Source: Spirochaetota bacterium
GTDB taxonomy: Bacteria; Spirochaetota; Spirochaetia; Treponematales; Treponemataceae
Length of the DNA stretch: 45,740 nt
Assembly (NCBI GenBank): GCA_023393015.1
Contig: JAEWMY010000002.1
Location: 1-45,740 of the forward strand
Direction: 5' to 3'
The notes beneath the pieces are model-generated. The model was not told the DNA's origin and made no database searches. It saw only the letters and a list, made by a program, of their open reading frames with translations. A program made the translations under genes and the position numbers. This document shows, in pieces, positions 1 through 8,302 of the stretch; position 1 is the stretch's first letter; the number at the start of each line of letters is the position of its first letter.

Positions 1-29
1 GGTAGCGTACAATATCTTTCGCACATTTA
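1..29 (+). repeat. Left terminal inverted repeat of the IS256-like element
   Basis: Pairs with 1327-1355 at 22 of 29 positions; the inner 13 bp (17-29) are identical to the complement of 1327-1339. The tip may continue outside the window. Confidence 0.7.
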
Positions 30-99
30 GGCCTTGAAAAAAGGCGTTCTCATCTGGTTTAGTTAAGTTACCAAGCCAAACTAGCCAAAGGAGAACGCC

Positions 100-1302
100 A
101 TGAGCGATGAACGCCCACAGAAAAGGATAATAAGCATTGATGAGGGTCTCGTAAAGAGCCAGCTCGGAGAAGTCGTCAGGGAAACCGTTGAAGAGACCCT
201 GAACAAGATGCTAGACGCCGAAGCCGACGAGCTATGCGGCGCAAAACGGTACGAACGGAGCGTAGACAGGCTCGACACTAGGGCCGGACACTATGAAAGG
301 AGCCTTGAGACGAAAGCCGGGAAGGTGAAACTCAAAGTACCCAAACTCAGGACAATACCCTTTGAAAGCGCCATTATTGACCGCTACAGAAGGCGTGAAT
401 GCTCTGTCGAAGAAGCTCTAATGGAAATGTATCTTGCCGGAGTTTCCGTACGCCGGGTCGAAGACATTACCGAAGCCCTTTGGGGTACGCGCGTTTCAGC
501 CGGGGTCGTCTCAAAGCTCAATCAGGAACTTTACGACAAGATCGATATATGGCGCACTAGACCGCTTCAAGGGACATACCCTTATGTTTTCCTCGACGGA
601 ATTGTCATGAAACGCACCTGGGCCGATGAGGTCAGAAACGTCTCGATCCTTGTGGCCTTTGGCGTCAATGAAGACGGCTATCGCGAGATTCTAGGCGCCG
701 CGGAAGGCACCAAGGAAGATAAAGCAGGCTGGGGCTCATTCATTGAATCGCTAAAGCAGCGAGGCCTACAGGGTGTTCAACTCTTCATCTCGGACAAATG
801 TATGGGCTTGGTTGAATCCCTTGGCGAATACTATCCGGAAGCCGCATGGCAGCGATGCACGGTTCATTTCTATCGAAACGTATTCACCAATGTTCCCTCG
901 ACGAAAGTGAAGGACGTTGCCGCGATGCTCAAGGCGATACACGCGCAGGAAGATCGCGAAGCCGCTTTGGAGAAGTCACGGCTCGTCATTGACAAGCTTA
1001 AGGCAATGAAGCTTTCAACTGCCGCGAAGACCGTCGAAGACGGTGTCCACGAGACGCTCGCGTATACGATGTTCCCACGAGAACACTGGCGAAGCATTCG
1101 TACGAATAACCCGATGGAACGAATCAATCGCGAGATCCGTCGCCGTACTCGGGTCGTCGGAAACTTCCCGGACGGCCGGTCCGCGTTAATGCTCGTCACG
1201 GCCCGGCTCCGTTATATAGCCGGAAAAGAATGGGGGACCCGCCGGTATATGGACATGTCCAGACTTGGAGGACTGGTCAGTTACCAAGTACTTGGCGCGT
1301 AG
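100..1302 (+). CDS. IS256-family (Mutator-type) transposase
   Basis: A 400-aa DDE transposase, full length for the family. The catalytic triad can be read: D166 in FLDGI, D232 in FISDK, and E340 in the TNNPMERINREIRRR signature. C253 and H256 (CTVH) form the C/H pair that follows the second Asp in this family. It cuts and re-joins the element's inverted repeats, acting in the cytoplasm on DNA. The ATG at 100 is preceded by AAAGGAG at 87-93. The frame is intact with no internal stop, so the element is probably competent. GC content is moderate and differs little from the core genome. Confidence 0.95.
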   Translation: MSDERPQKRIISIDEGLVKSQLGEVVRETVEETLNKMLDAEADELCGAKRYERSVDRLDTRAGHYERSLETKAGKVKLKVPKLRTIPFESAIIDRYRRRECSVEEALMEMYLAGVSVRRVEDITEALWGTRVSAGVVSKLNQELYDKIDIWRTRPLQGTYPYVFLDGIVMKRTWADEVRNVSILVAFGVNEDGYREILGAAEGTKEDKAGWGSFIESLKQRGLQGVQLFISDKCMGLVESLGEYYPEAAWQRCTVHFYRNVFTNVPSTKVKDVAAMLKAIHAQEDREAALEKSRLVIDKLKAMKLSTAAKTVEDGVHETLAYTMFPREHWRSIRTNNPMERINREIRRRTRVVGNFPDGRSALMLVTARLRYIAGKEWGTRRYMDMSRLGGLVSYQVLGA

Positions 1303-1326
1303 CAGTCGGGAACCAGATGTGATCAA

Positions 1327-1355
1327 TAAATGTGCGAAAAAAACTTGACGTTATC
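1327..1355 (-). repeat. Right terminal inverted repeat of the IS256-like element
   Basis: Complement of the left repeat, beginning 24 bp after the transposase stop codon. The outer part is less conserved than the 13-bp core. Confidence 0.7.
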
Positions 1356-1444
1356 ACTAATATCTTTCAGTCTTTAGAGATAGCTAATTAATACAACTCT
1401 CTCTTTATAATAATCTTACTTTACTGCCAGTTCTGTATTGGAAT

Positions 1445-2197
1445 TTAAAAACCTATATCATATAACTGCAATATTTCAGCTATCATTTCTGCATTATTTC
1501 CCATATTATTAACAATTTTTGTATTAGCTCCATAGGCCAATAATATCTTTATCATCTCTCTGTTCTTCAGACCAATTGCATACATTAAACTCGTATTACC
1601 TTCATTGTCCACCTGATCAATATTTATACCCTTTGATAATAATAAATCGACACATTGTGTGCTTCCACTTAACACAGCATAAAACAGCGCATTCGTAGAT
1701 TTATAATCAACTACATTGATACTTTCAACATTTGCTAGGATTAAAGATAACAATTCTAAATTACCTGTGGACGCAGTAATTCCTAACAGGCTATGACCAA
1801 TACTATCAAAGACATCAACATTCAAACCAAATTGAAGCATTTTATCAATTGCATAATAATTCTGAATATCAATTATAGCAAATACAATAGGATCGTTACT
1901 TCTCGGAGATTTCGCGTTTGGATCAGCATTATTTTCTAAAAGATACAGTACTATACTATTTGCATTATAGAGTGCCGCCATTTCTAATGGATTATAGGAA
2001 TTTCCAAATAAATCAATGTTAGTGACAACGAGATCACCAAATTTTTTATTAATTTGTTTTACTTTATCAAGATCTTCTTTCTGAATTGCTTTTGCATATT
2101 CTCCATAATCACCATTTGTAGGCATTGATTTGCTACACCCAAAAAAAACAGAGAAGCAAACAATACAGAATGTTATAACTAATAATCTGATTTTCAT
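1445..2197 (-). CDS. Ankyrin-repeat lipoprotein, immunity-like partner of the upstream truncated toxin-like gene
   Basis: 250 aa. The N-terminus is a lipoprotein signal: charged MKIR, a hydrophobic stretch, then a lipobox-like VFFGC with the modified cysteine at residue 21. The rest is a run of about five ankyrin-type repeats; readable units include NPLEMAALYNANSIVLYLLE, NALFYAVLSGSTQCVDLLLS and TSLMYAIGLKNREMIKILLA. It is strongly AT-rich, unlike the core genes. The start lies 9 nt after the stop of the 587-aa gene, with GAAGAG as ribosome site, so the two are co-expressed. Ankyrin proteins are a known class of immunity protein in polymorphic toxin systems; that role here is inferred from position and class only. 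A general envelope lipoprotein is the alternative. Confidence 0.75.
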   Translation of the reverse strand: MKIRLLVITFCIVCFSVFFGCSKSMPTNGDYGEYAKAIQKEDLDKVKQINKKFGDLVVTNIDLFGNSYNPLEMAALYNANSIVLYLLENNADPNAKSPRSNDPIVFAIIDIQNYYAIDKMLQFGLNVDVFDSIGHSLLGITASTGNLELLSLILANVESINVVDYKSTNALFYAVLSGSTQCVDLLLSKGINIDQVDNEGNTSLMYAIGLKNREMIKILLAYGANTKIVNNMGNNAEMIAEILQLYDIGF

Positions 2198-2206
2198 TAA
2201 CTCTTC

Positions 2207-3970
2207 CTAGTATTCAAATTTATAAGATGCCCATGAATTCCATCCAATAACATTATTCCATGTTTTTTTTGCACTTTTTTCAAATGAGTCATTCATAGCA
2301 TACCACCTTCTCATCGATTGCAATGACTGTGAAGTCATTAATTCCTGAGAATTTACCAACGAGCTTGTACCAGGATTTAAATAACTACGTGGTTGCTGCA
2401 CAGTAAAAAATGAAACACCATTGCAATTCCAACTACTAAATTTTGTTTCATTCAACATACTTTCACTAGCACCTACGGCAAGCTCAGATAATAATTCAAA
2501 TCCACTAACATAGGCAGAATTTCTATACTGCTTAGCAGAATAGCCTCGTTGTTGGTTTAGCATTTCGTAATTCAAGCCTGTCTTTGAAATAAGTTCAGTA
2601 CGTTTGTTGACTGTTGCTCCTAAGGCATCACGCATCCATAATTCCTTGCTTCCAAGATTAGAAAAACCATCAGGAACGTCTTTTTCAGAATAGCCCATAG
2701 CTCTAGTATCGTTAATTTTACCAAGAGTCCAGTACATTCCTGCACCACTTAATCCGGTATTCTTAAAAACTTCCGACTCAGGCCTTATTGAGGGGTTAGT
2801 AATTTTTGTGTAATTTTCTACATCTTTTAATTGTGTTAAATCTAAAAATACTCCCAACCCTTCGTAATTAATACTAGTTACAATTTGAGAGAAAGTCTCT
2901 TCACTAAATGAATACTTGGCATAATTAGTTAATACATCAAAAGCAGCATTATGTATACCAAGAGTAGTATCACTAAGATTACCAGCACCTCGTAAAATCC
3001 CACCAGTGGAATCAATCAGGTTCTGTGCTAGTTTCGTGTTTAAGAGATTCTTACCATAGTTATTTAGTTCAGTTACAGCATCTTGGAAATCATAACCATC
3101 AATTGACACAGCTTTCTGCATCATCAATCCACTATACTCTTGAGGGGAAATTGGTTTCCCATTTGAATATAGATTCATCATTGATGCTAAACTCTGAACA
3201 TCATTCTCTAAATACTCATAATCTAGTATCTTGAATTCTTCACCATTCTCAAGTTGCTTATATACACTTTTTCTTCCATCCCGAATTAAGCTACCATCTT
3301 CCATCACCATCCAATCCTGTCTCGCCCTCGGATCGTTCGCGATCTTGTTCTTCGGGGCATTGATGGCATTAATCATCGACTGACAGAACACGTCGTCTGA
3401 CTTGAGGTTGAACATCGCGTTGATCTGACTATACGTCGTCTGGCCGTGCTTGTACGCGGTTTCTTCCACATTGATTCCCGACCAGTGACTTCCCTCGTGG
3501 CTCATCACCGCCGCGAGTTTCGCCGCCGACTCCTTGCCACCGCCGAGAAGGGCTCTCGAAAGGACGATTTCGTCAGGATTATTGTCCGAGTGGTAATACC
3601 CCTGGTTTCCCGTCGCCAGGTCATCGTACCGAACGTCAAGCTCTCCGTTCCAGATGGCCTTCGAAACGTCTAAGTTTTGTTTATTATCCGCCGCTCCCGT
3701 CCAACCCAACATATTGATTCCGTTCAGCGTGGAGCGTTGTTCTTCCGAACCGGTCTTCCAATCCGTCACCTTGTCCGCCTCGCGGTACCCGCTCACGGCG
3801 CTCGACAGCGTCTGGAAGCTCACGTCCGTCCCGCCCATCCCGAAGTTCATCCCGAACCCGTCCTTCCCGAGATGAAGTTCCATGAACCCCGTCCCCCCAA
3901 GGCTCGCCACGTTGAACGTCGCGTTCCCGGTCATCCCGTACGTAACCCCGGCGCCCACCATGCTTCCCAT
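2207..3970 (-). CDS. 5'-truncated TIGR04388-like protein cassette: HExxH domain plus unique C-terminal tip
   Basis: 587 aa from ATG 3970, but homology to the neighbouring 898-aa protein continues upstream in frame: FTFDVQSIQRFNGV matches AFDIKALENFNSTL there. It is cut off near 4030, with an in-frame TGA at 4037-4039. No N-terminal half or secretion signal remains. Residues 1-215 resemble the 898-aa copy (MTGNAT, GMGGTD, then HEGSH at 158-162 with a following N-x-E-E, a zinc-peptidase-like arrangement). From about residue 215 the two copies diverge completely and the DNA turns AT-rich (about 2207-3300). Family identity with Leptospira TIGR04388 is recognition from memory. Most likely an orphan C-terminal cassette that could recombine with a full-length gene elsewhere. 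A start at 3970 may not be genuine. Confidence 0.6.
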   Translation of the reverse strand: MGSMVGAGVTYGMTGNATFNVASLGGTGFMELHLGKDGFGMNFGMGGTDVSFQTLSSAVSGYREADKVTDWKTGSEEQRSTLNGINMLGWTGAADNKQNLDVSKAIWNGELDVRYDDLATGNQGYYHSDNNPDEIVLSRALLGGGKESAAKLAAVMSHEGSHWSGINVEETAYKHGQTTYSQINAMFNLKSDDVFCQSMINAINAPKNKIANDPRARQDWMVMEDGSLIRDGRKSVYKQLENGEEFKILDYEYLENDVQSLASMMNLYSNGKPISPQEYSGLMMQKAVSIDGYDFQDAVTELNNYGKNLLNTKLAQNLIDSTGGILRGAGNLSDTTLGIHNAAFDVLTNYAKYSFSEETFSQIVTSINYEGLGVFLDLTQLKDVENYTKITNPSIRPESEVFKNTGLSGAGMYWTLGKINDTRAMGYSEKDVPDGFSNLGSKELWMRDALGATVNKRTELISKTGLNYEMLNQQRGYSAKQYRNSAYVSGFELLSELAVGASESMLNETKFSSWNCNGVSFFTVQQPRSYLNPGTSSLVNSQELMTSQSLQSMRRWYAMNDSFEKSAKKTWNNVIGWNSWASYKFEY

Positions 3971-4032
3971 AACACCATTAAACCGCTGAATGCTCTGTAC
4001 GTCAAACGTGAATTTATCAAAAAGGGGAGACG

Positions 4033-4347
4033 CCTCTCAGGGCCGCGACTTCATATCTTTGGACGGAACGATCACGTCACGGGAGGGCGGGTCGGTGTCC
4101 TCGCCCGACGGTTGGCGGGTTTCAGGGAATTGAACGATCTCAGTCTGCGCGCCAAAGCGGTCGAGGCCCCTCGCCCCGTCCCTCCCGTCCACGCATGAGG
4201 CCGTTCCGTCCGGGGAGCCTAGGGGCGCGGCCCGGAAAGCCGGTTTCCCGCTTCGCTACTTTCAAGTAGCGGCCTCCCCTGGCTCCGAAACGAGAAGTGC
4301 CGAATAGGCACTTCTCATTTCTCCGCCACCCCTGCGTAGGAGTTCTT
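4033..4347. other. Spacer between the two cassettes; GC-rich, hairpin-rich, no convincing gene
   Basis: This ~315-bp stretch separates the TPR-like gene from the downstream truncated cassette. It is much more GC-rich than the genes on either side. It holds a 7-bp hairpin (4254-4260 with 4265-4271) and a perfect 10-bp hairpin (4292-4316). Open frames crossing it are rich in Arg/Gly/Pro and lack ribosome sites, so I do not call a gene. It probably marks the recombination joint of the downstream cassette. Confidence 0.6.
4292..4316 (-). terminator. Hairpin downstream of the TPR-like partner gene
   Basis: GAGAAGTGCC (4292-4301) pairs perfectly with GGCACTTCTC (4307-4316) around the loop GAATA. 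It lies about 30 bp after the stop of the 325-aa gene on the minus strand. The U-tract is weak (GTTTCG), so it may be rho-independent only in part, or simply an RNA-stabilising or recombination-related structure. Confidence 0.5.
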
Positions 4348-5325
4348 TTATTTTCCAGTCCTGACGCTTTGTAAAGTTTGGAATAACTCATCGGCTGAAA
4401 GAAAATTATCAATATCCGTATCATCTGAAGTTACATGGAGTCTATCCAAGTCCTGACTTATCATTTTATACATACCGTAGGCGTGAACCGCTTTGACCCT
4501 GTTATTCTTAAGATACCAATAGTAAGTACTAAATTTCCATGCGGTTTCATTTCCATTGTATTTTTTTAATACAGTATCAAGACATTTCTTCGCTTTTCTC
4601 ATTTCATCCCTTGTCATATGCAAGTAACTTTGATAAACAAGCGAAACCTCATACGCATCTTTCTCCCGACTAATCTCTTGGATCACTTCTTCTGCTTTGC
4701 TGAAATCTTTCGATAAAAATAAAAAATCGGTATATATCATTTTATCATGCGTCGAGAAACTACTACTTGTAATTGCCTTTTCTAGATAGTACTTACTCTT
4801 TTCTTTATTACCCAATCGATCATGAGCCATTCCATAAAATAGAAATAACGACTCATTAGGATACTCACTCTCAAAGTTAATGACTTTTTCATATTGATGA
4901 ATATTATGACATTGGTGTATCAATATTGGAATGATAACATCCTTGCTTTTTTGTTCCTTCGAAAGATAAAAAGCTTTGCTAAGATATTTCACAGAATTAT
5001 CAGCATCATTAATAAGACTGTAAATCAATCCCAATATTGAATTGATATATAAATCATTTTCAAACATTGGGTATGCAATAAGTAAATCATTTAATGCTTT
5101 TCTTCTATTCTTTTCCGTATCCTTATTGAAGAGAAAACTTCCCCGCCAATAATAAAATTTATAATCCCTAGCTTCTTTAGGAACTCTATTTTCTATTAGA
5201 TTTATTGCCTGAGTATAATCATTTGCTTTAGCAAATTTCTCGGCTTCCGCATAAACACTATTCTCATAAGCAAATACATCATTAAGTAAAAATAGAAACA
5301 GTAGTATTACAAGATTTCTCCTCAT
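4348..5325 (-). CDS. Exported TPR-like protein, immunity-like partner of the 898-aa cassette protein
   Basis: 325 aa with an N-terminal signal peptide (charged MRRN, then a Leu/Phe-rich core to about residue 19, FAYE as likely cleavage region). The remainder is helical with TPR-like spacing, for example DYTQAINLIE near residue 36 and GNKEKSKYYLEKAI near 180. The gene is AT-rich. It begins 12 nt after the stop of the 898-aa gene with AGAGGA as ribosome site, the same tight pairing as the ankyrin lipoprotein shows with its own upstream cassette. Sequence and context suggest a periplasmic or surface partner/immunity protein; no direct evidence for binding exists. It does not resemble the ankyrin partner, as expected if partners are specific to each tip. 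Confidence 0.65.
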   Translation of the reverse strand: MRRNLVILLFLFLLNDVFAYENSVYAEAEKFAKANDYTQAINLIENRVPKEARDYKFYYWRGSFLFNKDTEKNRRKALNDLLIAYPMFENDLYINSILGLIYSLINDADNSVKYLSKAFYLSKEQKSKDVIIPILIHQCHNIHQYEKVINFESEYPNESLFLFYGMAHDRLGNKEKSKYYLEKAITSSSFSTHDKMIYTDFLFLSKDFSKAEEVIQEISREKDAYEVSLVYQSYLHMTRDEMRKAKKCLDTVLKKYNGNETAWKFSTYYWYLKNNRVKAVHAYGMYKMISQDLDRLHVTSDDTDIDNFLSADELFQTLQSVRTGK

Positions 5326-5337
5326 AGCATCCTCTTC

Positions 5338-8034
5338 TTAATATCCATAACTAGGCTTCAATAATGAATTCATATTCGTCAAATAATCTATTTTTTCTTG
5401 ATTCTCTGGTCTTACTGAAGTTCCAAACGGTCCATCTACAATGGACGCCGTCATTGTGTAACTTGGTTCAATTTTTGGGAGCAATGGCAATGAAAAAGAA
5501 GCACTAACGGTAGTAGTTATCTCATATCCATCCTTAATGAATTCAGCTCCCCATGGACCAGCCGACACATTAAATCCATTTATACGTCCATCATCATTAT
5601 GGTTCAGTTGTATTGCCGTAATCAAACCAAGCAAGTAATTCGATGTATCAAAAGCCATTTCGGAGAGCATCTGTGTAGCTGATTGAGGTTTATCAGGATC
5701 ATCAGGACGAAGAATCTGAATTAACTCTTTTATTTTATCCATATTTTCAATAACATCAACCGCTGATTCCACATTCAGTACTTCGCTAACCTCATTCATC
5801 GGAAGAGTACCCTCAATCTCAATACTAAATTTTTCTCTCGGTTCAGTAACGGCATCCTTCGCTGTATTAATAATATAGTTGAGGGCATAGCCAATTATAT
5901 CATGTGAAGCTACAGTCACCAGACCAGGAAACACTTGAGTAATCTGTGAGAATACATACTTCTCCATATTCTTATAATATTCAAAGGGAAGCTGGTACTG
6001 GGTATCCTCCGTATTGACCTCCCAGTTTTCGGGAATTGTCATCGCATTCAGCATTCCATTGGAGAAGTCTTTATCACCTTCGAGGTCAAGATTCTCAACT
6101 AATTGTGAATATGTATCATGACCCATTCCGTACGCCAGAGCCTCAATATTCATACCCATCATGTGAGAACCTTCATGACTCGCAACGGCGGCTATCTTCG
6201 CGTATTCCTCCATGGTCTGATCTCCCAACAGGGCCTCGCTAATTACGATTGTAGAACCGTTTTCATTCTCATTGAACTTCCCAAGATATTCTACCGTTTT
6301 ACCATCAATCGTCTCTTTTCCCGAGCCAATCTGAAGCGAAGCAACTTCATCAAACAAGCGTCGTGCAAGTTCATGATTATACGGATTATCCGTGTTATCG
6401 AATGCTGCAATAATCTCAAGCGCAGCACGGTCGGACATGTTTCCGGTCTTCAATTCAGTAATACGAGCGGTCTGCGCCAACCCGTTGAGCGAGCTCACGA
6501 GCTTCCCGACGTTCAAGTCCGTTCCTCCCATCCCGATCGCCCCATGAACCCCGTCCTTCCCGAAACTCAGCTCGAAAAGCCCTATATTCGAACGTTCGGT
6601 AAACATTCCCATATTCAACAGGTTTACCGTCGCGTTTCCGGTCATTGCATATTTTACACCTGTCGACGCTAAACCGCCAAGCGTGCTATTAAAATTCTCC
6701 AATGCCTTTATATCAAATGCCCCGCTTACTCCGGTAAATTCTATCCCTGAACTTGACTTAAGATTCCATTCGCCGAGCTGTCCCGACACGAACTGCCCCG
6801 CCATTCCGGCGGCCACGCCGGCCATGGCGCCTTCGCCGAAGGCACCTTTGTTGAAGGCCTTTTCGTTGAAGAAGTCCTTGCCCTTGAACATCGCCTCGAA
6901 GTCGAGGGAGTTGATCGCGCTCGAGACCACGTTGTTCGACATCACCTCGACGCCCTTAAGCACCGTTTTGGAAACGACTGTCCCGCCGAATTGCGTCAAA
7001 TTTCCCACCGCGAACATACTCGCGGCGCTTACTAATCCCTTTTTGGCGAAGCCTTGCAGGGCGTCGCCCGCGTCGAGGCCGTTGGCAATATCCGCCATCA
7101 TGAAGATCGCGTCGTCGATCAAGTTCGCGCCGGCGGCGGCGAGCATGGTCGGCAGGCTCAGTGCCCCGACGCCGGTCACGCACGTGACCGCCACCGCGAG
7201 GGCGATATCCGCGAGGCTCCGTATCGACGGGGCCGAGAACCAGCTGCCGCGGTCGTCCCAGAGCTTTCGGCTGTAGAAGGGGGCCTCGCAGGCGGCCTCT
7301 CCCGCGCCCTCGATCATCTTGTGCTGGATGAACATGCCCATGAGTCGGCCGGTTTCGCCGTAGCCGGGGAAGCGGACGTTCGCCAGGTAGTTGTCGACGC
7401 TCTTTCCGGGGTCGGCGTCGGACTTGAAGACGGGGGCGTATCCTACCCAGGCGTTGAACTCGCCGGCCTTCAATTCGACGACGCGCTCGGATTGCTCGTA
7501 GGCGCTCCGTTTCTTGTCGTCGAGGGCGTTTGTCTTTGACACGTATTTGTCGAACGCGTCCTTGTCGATGCCGTCGCGGGTCTCGCGGGATACGGTGCGG
7601 GTTTTCTCGACGACCCGTTCGACGTAGGATTGCGTCGCGAAGTCATAGGAAGAATATATCTTGTCGTACGTTTCCTGTTCCGTATATTGGCAGACGTAGG
7701 TAGAGGAGAGGTTCTTGCCGCCGAAGAAGCGCTCGTATTCGAGCGGGACGGCGTCCATGGCGGCGGCGAGCAGGGCTTGCACGCCCTCGGCGCCGATCGC
7801 GGCGAGGTCGATCTCCTCGGGCTTCATGAGGCCGGAGGAGAAGTCGCGGACCTCGGCCTTGAAGGAGCGATACCCCTCGATGACGTGGTTTTCCTCCAGG
7901 GAATCCATGAGCGTCGCGCCGACGATCGTCCGCTTCACGAAGTTCTTGCCCTGCTGGTGGAAGCCCTCGTCGAGGAACATCGAGCGGAAGCTCTTCCAGG
8001 TCGCCTGATTCGCGTCGTCGATGGCGGTTTCCAC
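5338..8034 (-). CDS. 5'-truncated TIGR04388-like large repeat protein with HExxH domain and unique C-terminal tip
   Basis: 898 aa from a GTG at 8034, but protein-like sequence continues in frame upstream to about 8222 (TKNLLGSILFQTLARDSF and onward) before an in-frame TGA at 8248-8250. No ATG or ribosome site exists there, so this is a remnant of a longer protein. Visible parts: a charged helical N-region; a hydrophobic Ala/Gly-rich stretch (IALAVAVTCVTGVGALSL, then ANLIDDAIFM); a glycine-rich FGEGAMAGVAAGMAG region; MTGNAT and GMGGTD; and HEGSH at 620-624 followed by NIEALAY, a zinc-peptidase-like motif shared with the 587-aa copy. From about residue 680 the sequence is unrelated to that copy. 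DNA is GC-rich above ~6460 and AT-rich below. Role inferred: secreted polymorphic toxin-like backbone with an exchangeable tip. Confidence 0.6.
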   Translation of the reverse strand: METAIDDANQATWKSFRSMFLDEGFHQQGKNFVKRTIVGATLMDSLEENHVIEGYRSFKAEVRDFSSGLMKPEEIDLAAIGAEGVQALLAAAMDAVPLEYERFFGGKNLSSTYVCQYTEQETYDKIYSSYDFATQSYVERVVEKTRTVSRETRDGIDKDAFDKYVSKTNALDDKKRSAYEQSERVVELKAGEFNAWVGYAPVFKSDADPGKSVDNYLANVRFPGYGETGRLMGMFIQHKMIEGAGEAACEAPFYSRKLWDDRGSWFSAPSIRSLADIALAVAVTCVTGVGALSLPTMLAAAGANLIDDAIFMMADIANGLDAGDALQGFAKKGLVSAASMFAVGNLTQFGGTVVSKTVLKGVEVMSNNVVSSAINSLDFEAMFKGKDFFNEKAFNKGAFGEGAMAGVAAGMAGQFVSGQLGEWNLKSSSGIEFTGVSGAFDIKALENFNSTLGGLASTGVKYAMTGNATVNLLNMGMFTERSNIGLFELSFGKDGVHGAIGMGGTDLNVGKLVSSLNGLAQTARITELKTGNMSDRAALEIIAAFDNTDNPYNHELARRLFDEVASLQIGSGKETIDGKTVEYLGKFNENENGSTIVISEALLGDQTMEEYAKIAAVASHEGSHMMGMNIEALAYGMGHDTYSQLVENLDLEGDKDFSNGMLNAMTIPENWEVNTEDTQYQLPFEYYKNMEKYVFSQITQVFPGLVTVASHDIIGYALNYIINTAKDAVTEPREKFSIEIEGTLPMNEVSEVLNVESAVDVIENMDKIKELIQILRPDDPDKPQSATQMLSEMAFDTSNYLLGLITAIQLNHNDDGRINGFNVSAGPWGAEFIKDGYEITTTVSASFSLPLLPKIEPSYTMTASIVDGPFGTSVRPENQEKIDYLTNMNSLLKPSYGY

Positions 8035-8267
8035 GCCCTTCTTGGCCTCCGCGAGCGCGGAGAGGGCCTGATCGTATTGGATGAAGGAGAGCCGTGCCTC
8101 GAGTTCCTCGTTTTCCTCGGTCTGATACGCGCGTATCCGGTCGAGCGCCTCGGCGGTCGTGAAGGAGTCGCGGGCGAGCGTCTGGAAGAGGATACTCCCG
8201 AGGAGATTTTTGGTTTCAGGCGCGCTTCTCCCTTCTCGTCGAATACATCAAGCTAGGCTGATTATCC

Positions 8268-8296
8268 TTGCAATTATGTATCTTTTTTGGTACACT
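8268..8296 (+). promoter_or_regulatory. Sigma-70 promoter of the HigBA-like module
   Basis: TTGCAA at 8268-8273, 17-bp spacer, TACACT at 8291-8296. The expected start is at about 8303, which is the A of the toxin ATG, so the message would be leaderless. Confidence 0.6.
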
Positions 8297-8302
8297 ATAC
8301 GT

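Larger units (their letters stand above)
1..1355 (+). mobile_element. IS256-family insertion sequence (left end at or just beyond window edge)
   Basis: A single transposase gene is flanked by imperfect inverted repeats. Positions 1-29 pair with 1327-1355 at 22 of 29 positions, including a perfect 13-bp core (TTTCGCACATTTA at 17-29 and its complement at 1327-1339). The pairing is still good at base 1, so the true left tip may lie a few bases outside the window, and I cannot identify a target-site duplication. About 1.35 kb with one ORF and no passenger genes is the usual IS256 plan. It borders an accessory toxin-like array, a common place for such elements. Confidence 0.85.

Noticed and set aside
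11..1368. Direct repeat AATATCTTTC at 11-20 and 1359-1368 as a target-site duplication of the IS
   Set aside because: It lies inside the left inverted repeat but outside the right one, so it cannot flank the element symmetrically; coincidence is likely.
3677..4198. Plus-strand 173-aa reading frame
   Set aside because: It is antisense to the conserved GC-rich part of the truncated cassette, Arg/Pro/His rich, without a ribosome site.
4140..4424. Minus-strand 94-aa frame across the spacer
   Set aside because: Overlaps the 3' end of the TPR-like gene in another frame, low-complexity Arg/Gly, no ribosome site.
7054..8256. Long plus-strand frames opposite the 898-aa gene
   Set aside because: Shadow frames produced by GC-rich codon bias; Val/Glu/Gly-rich with no domain.
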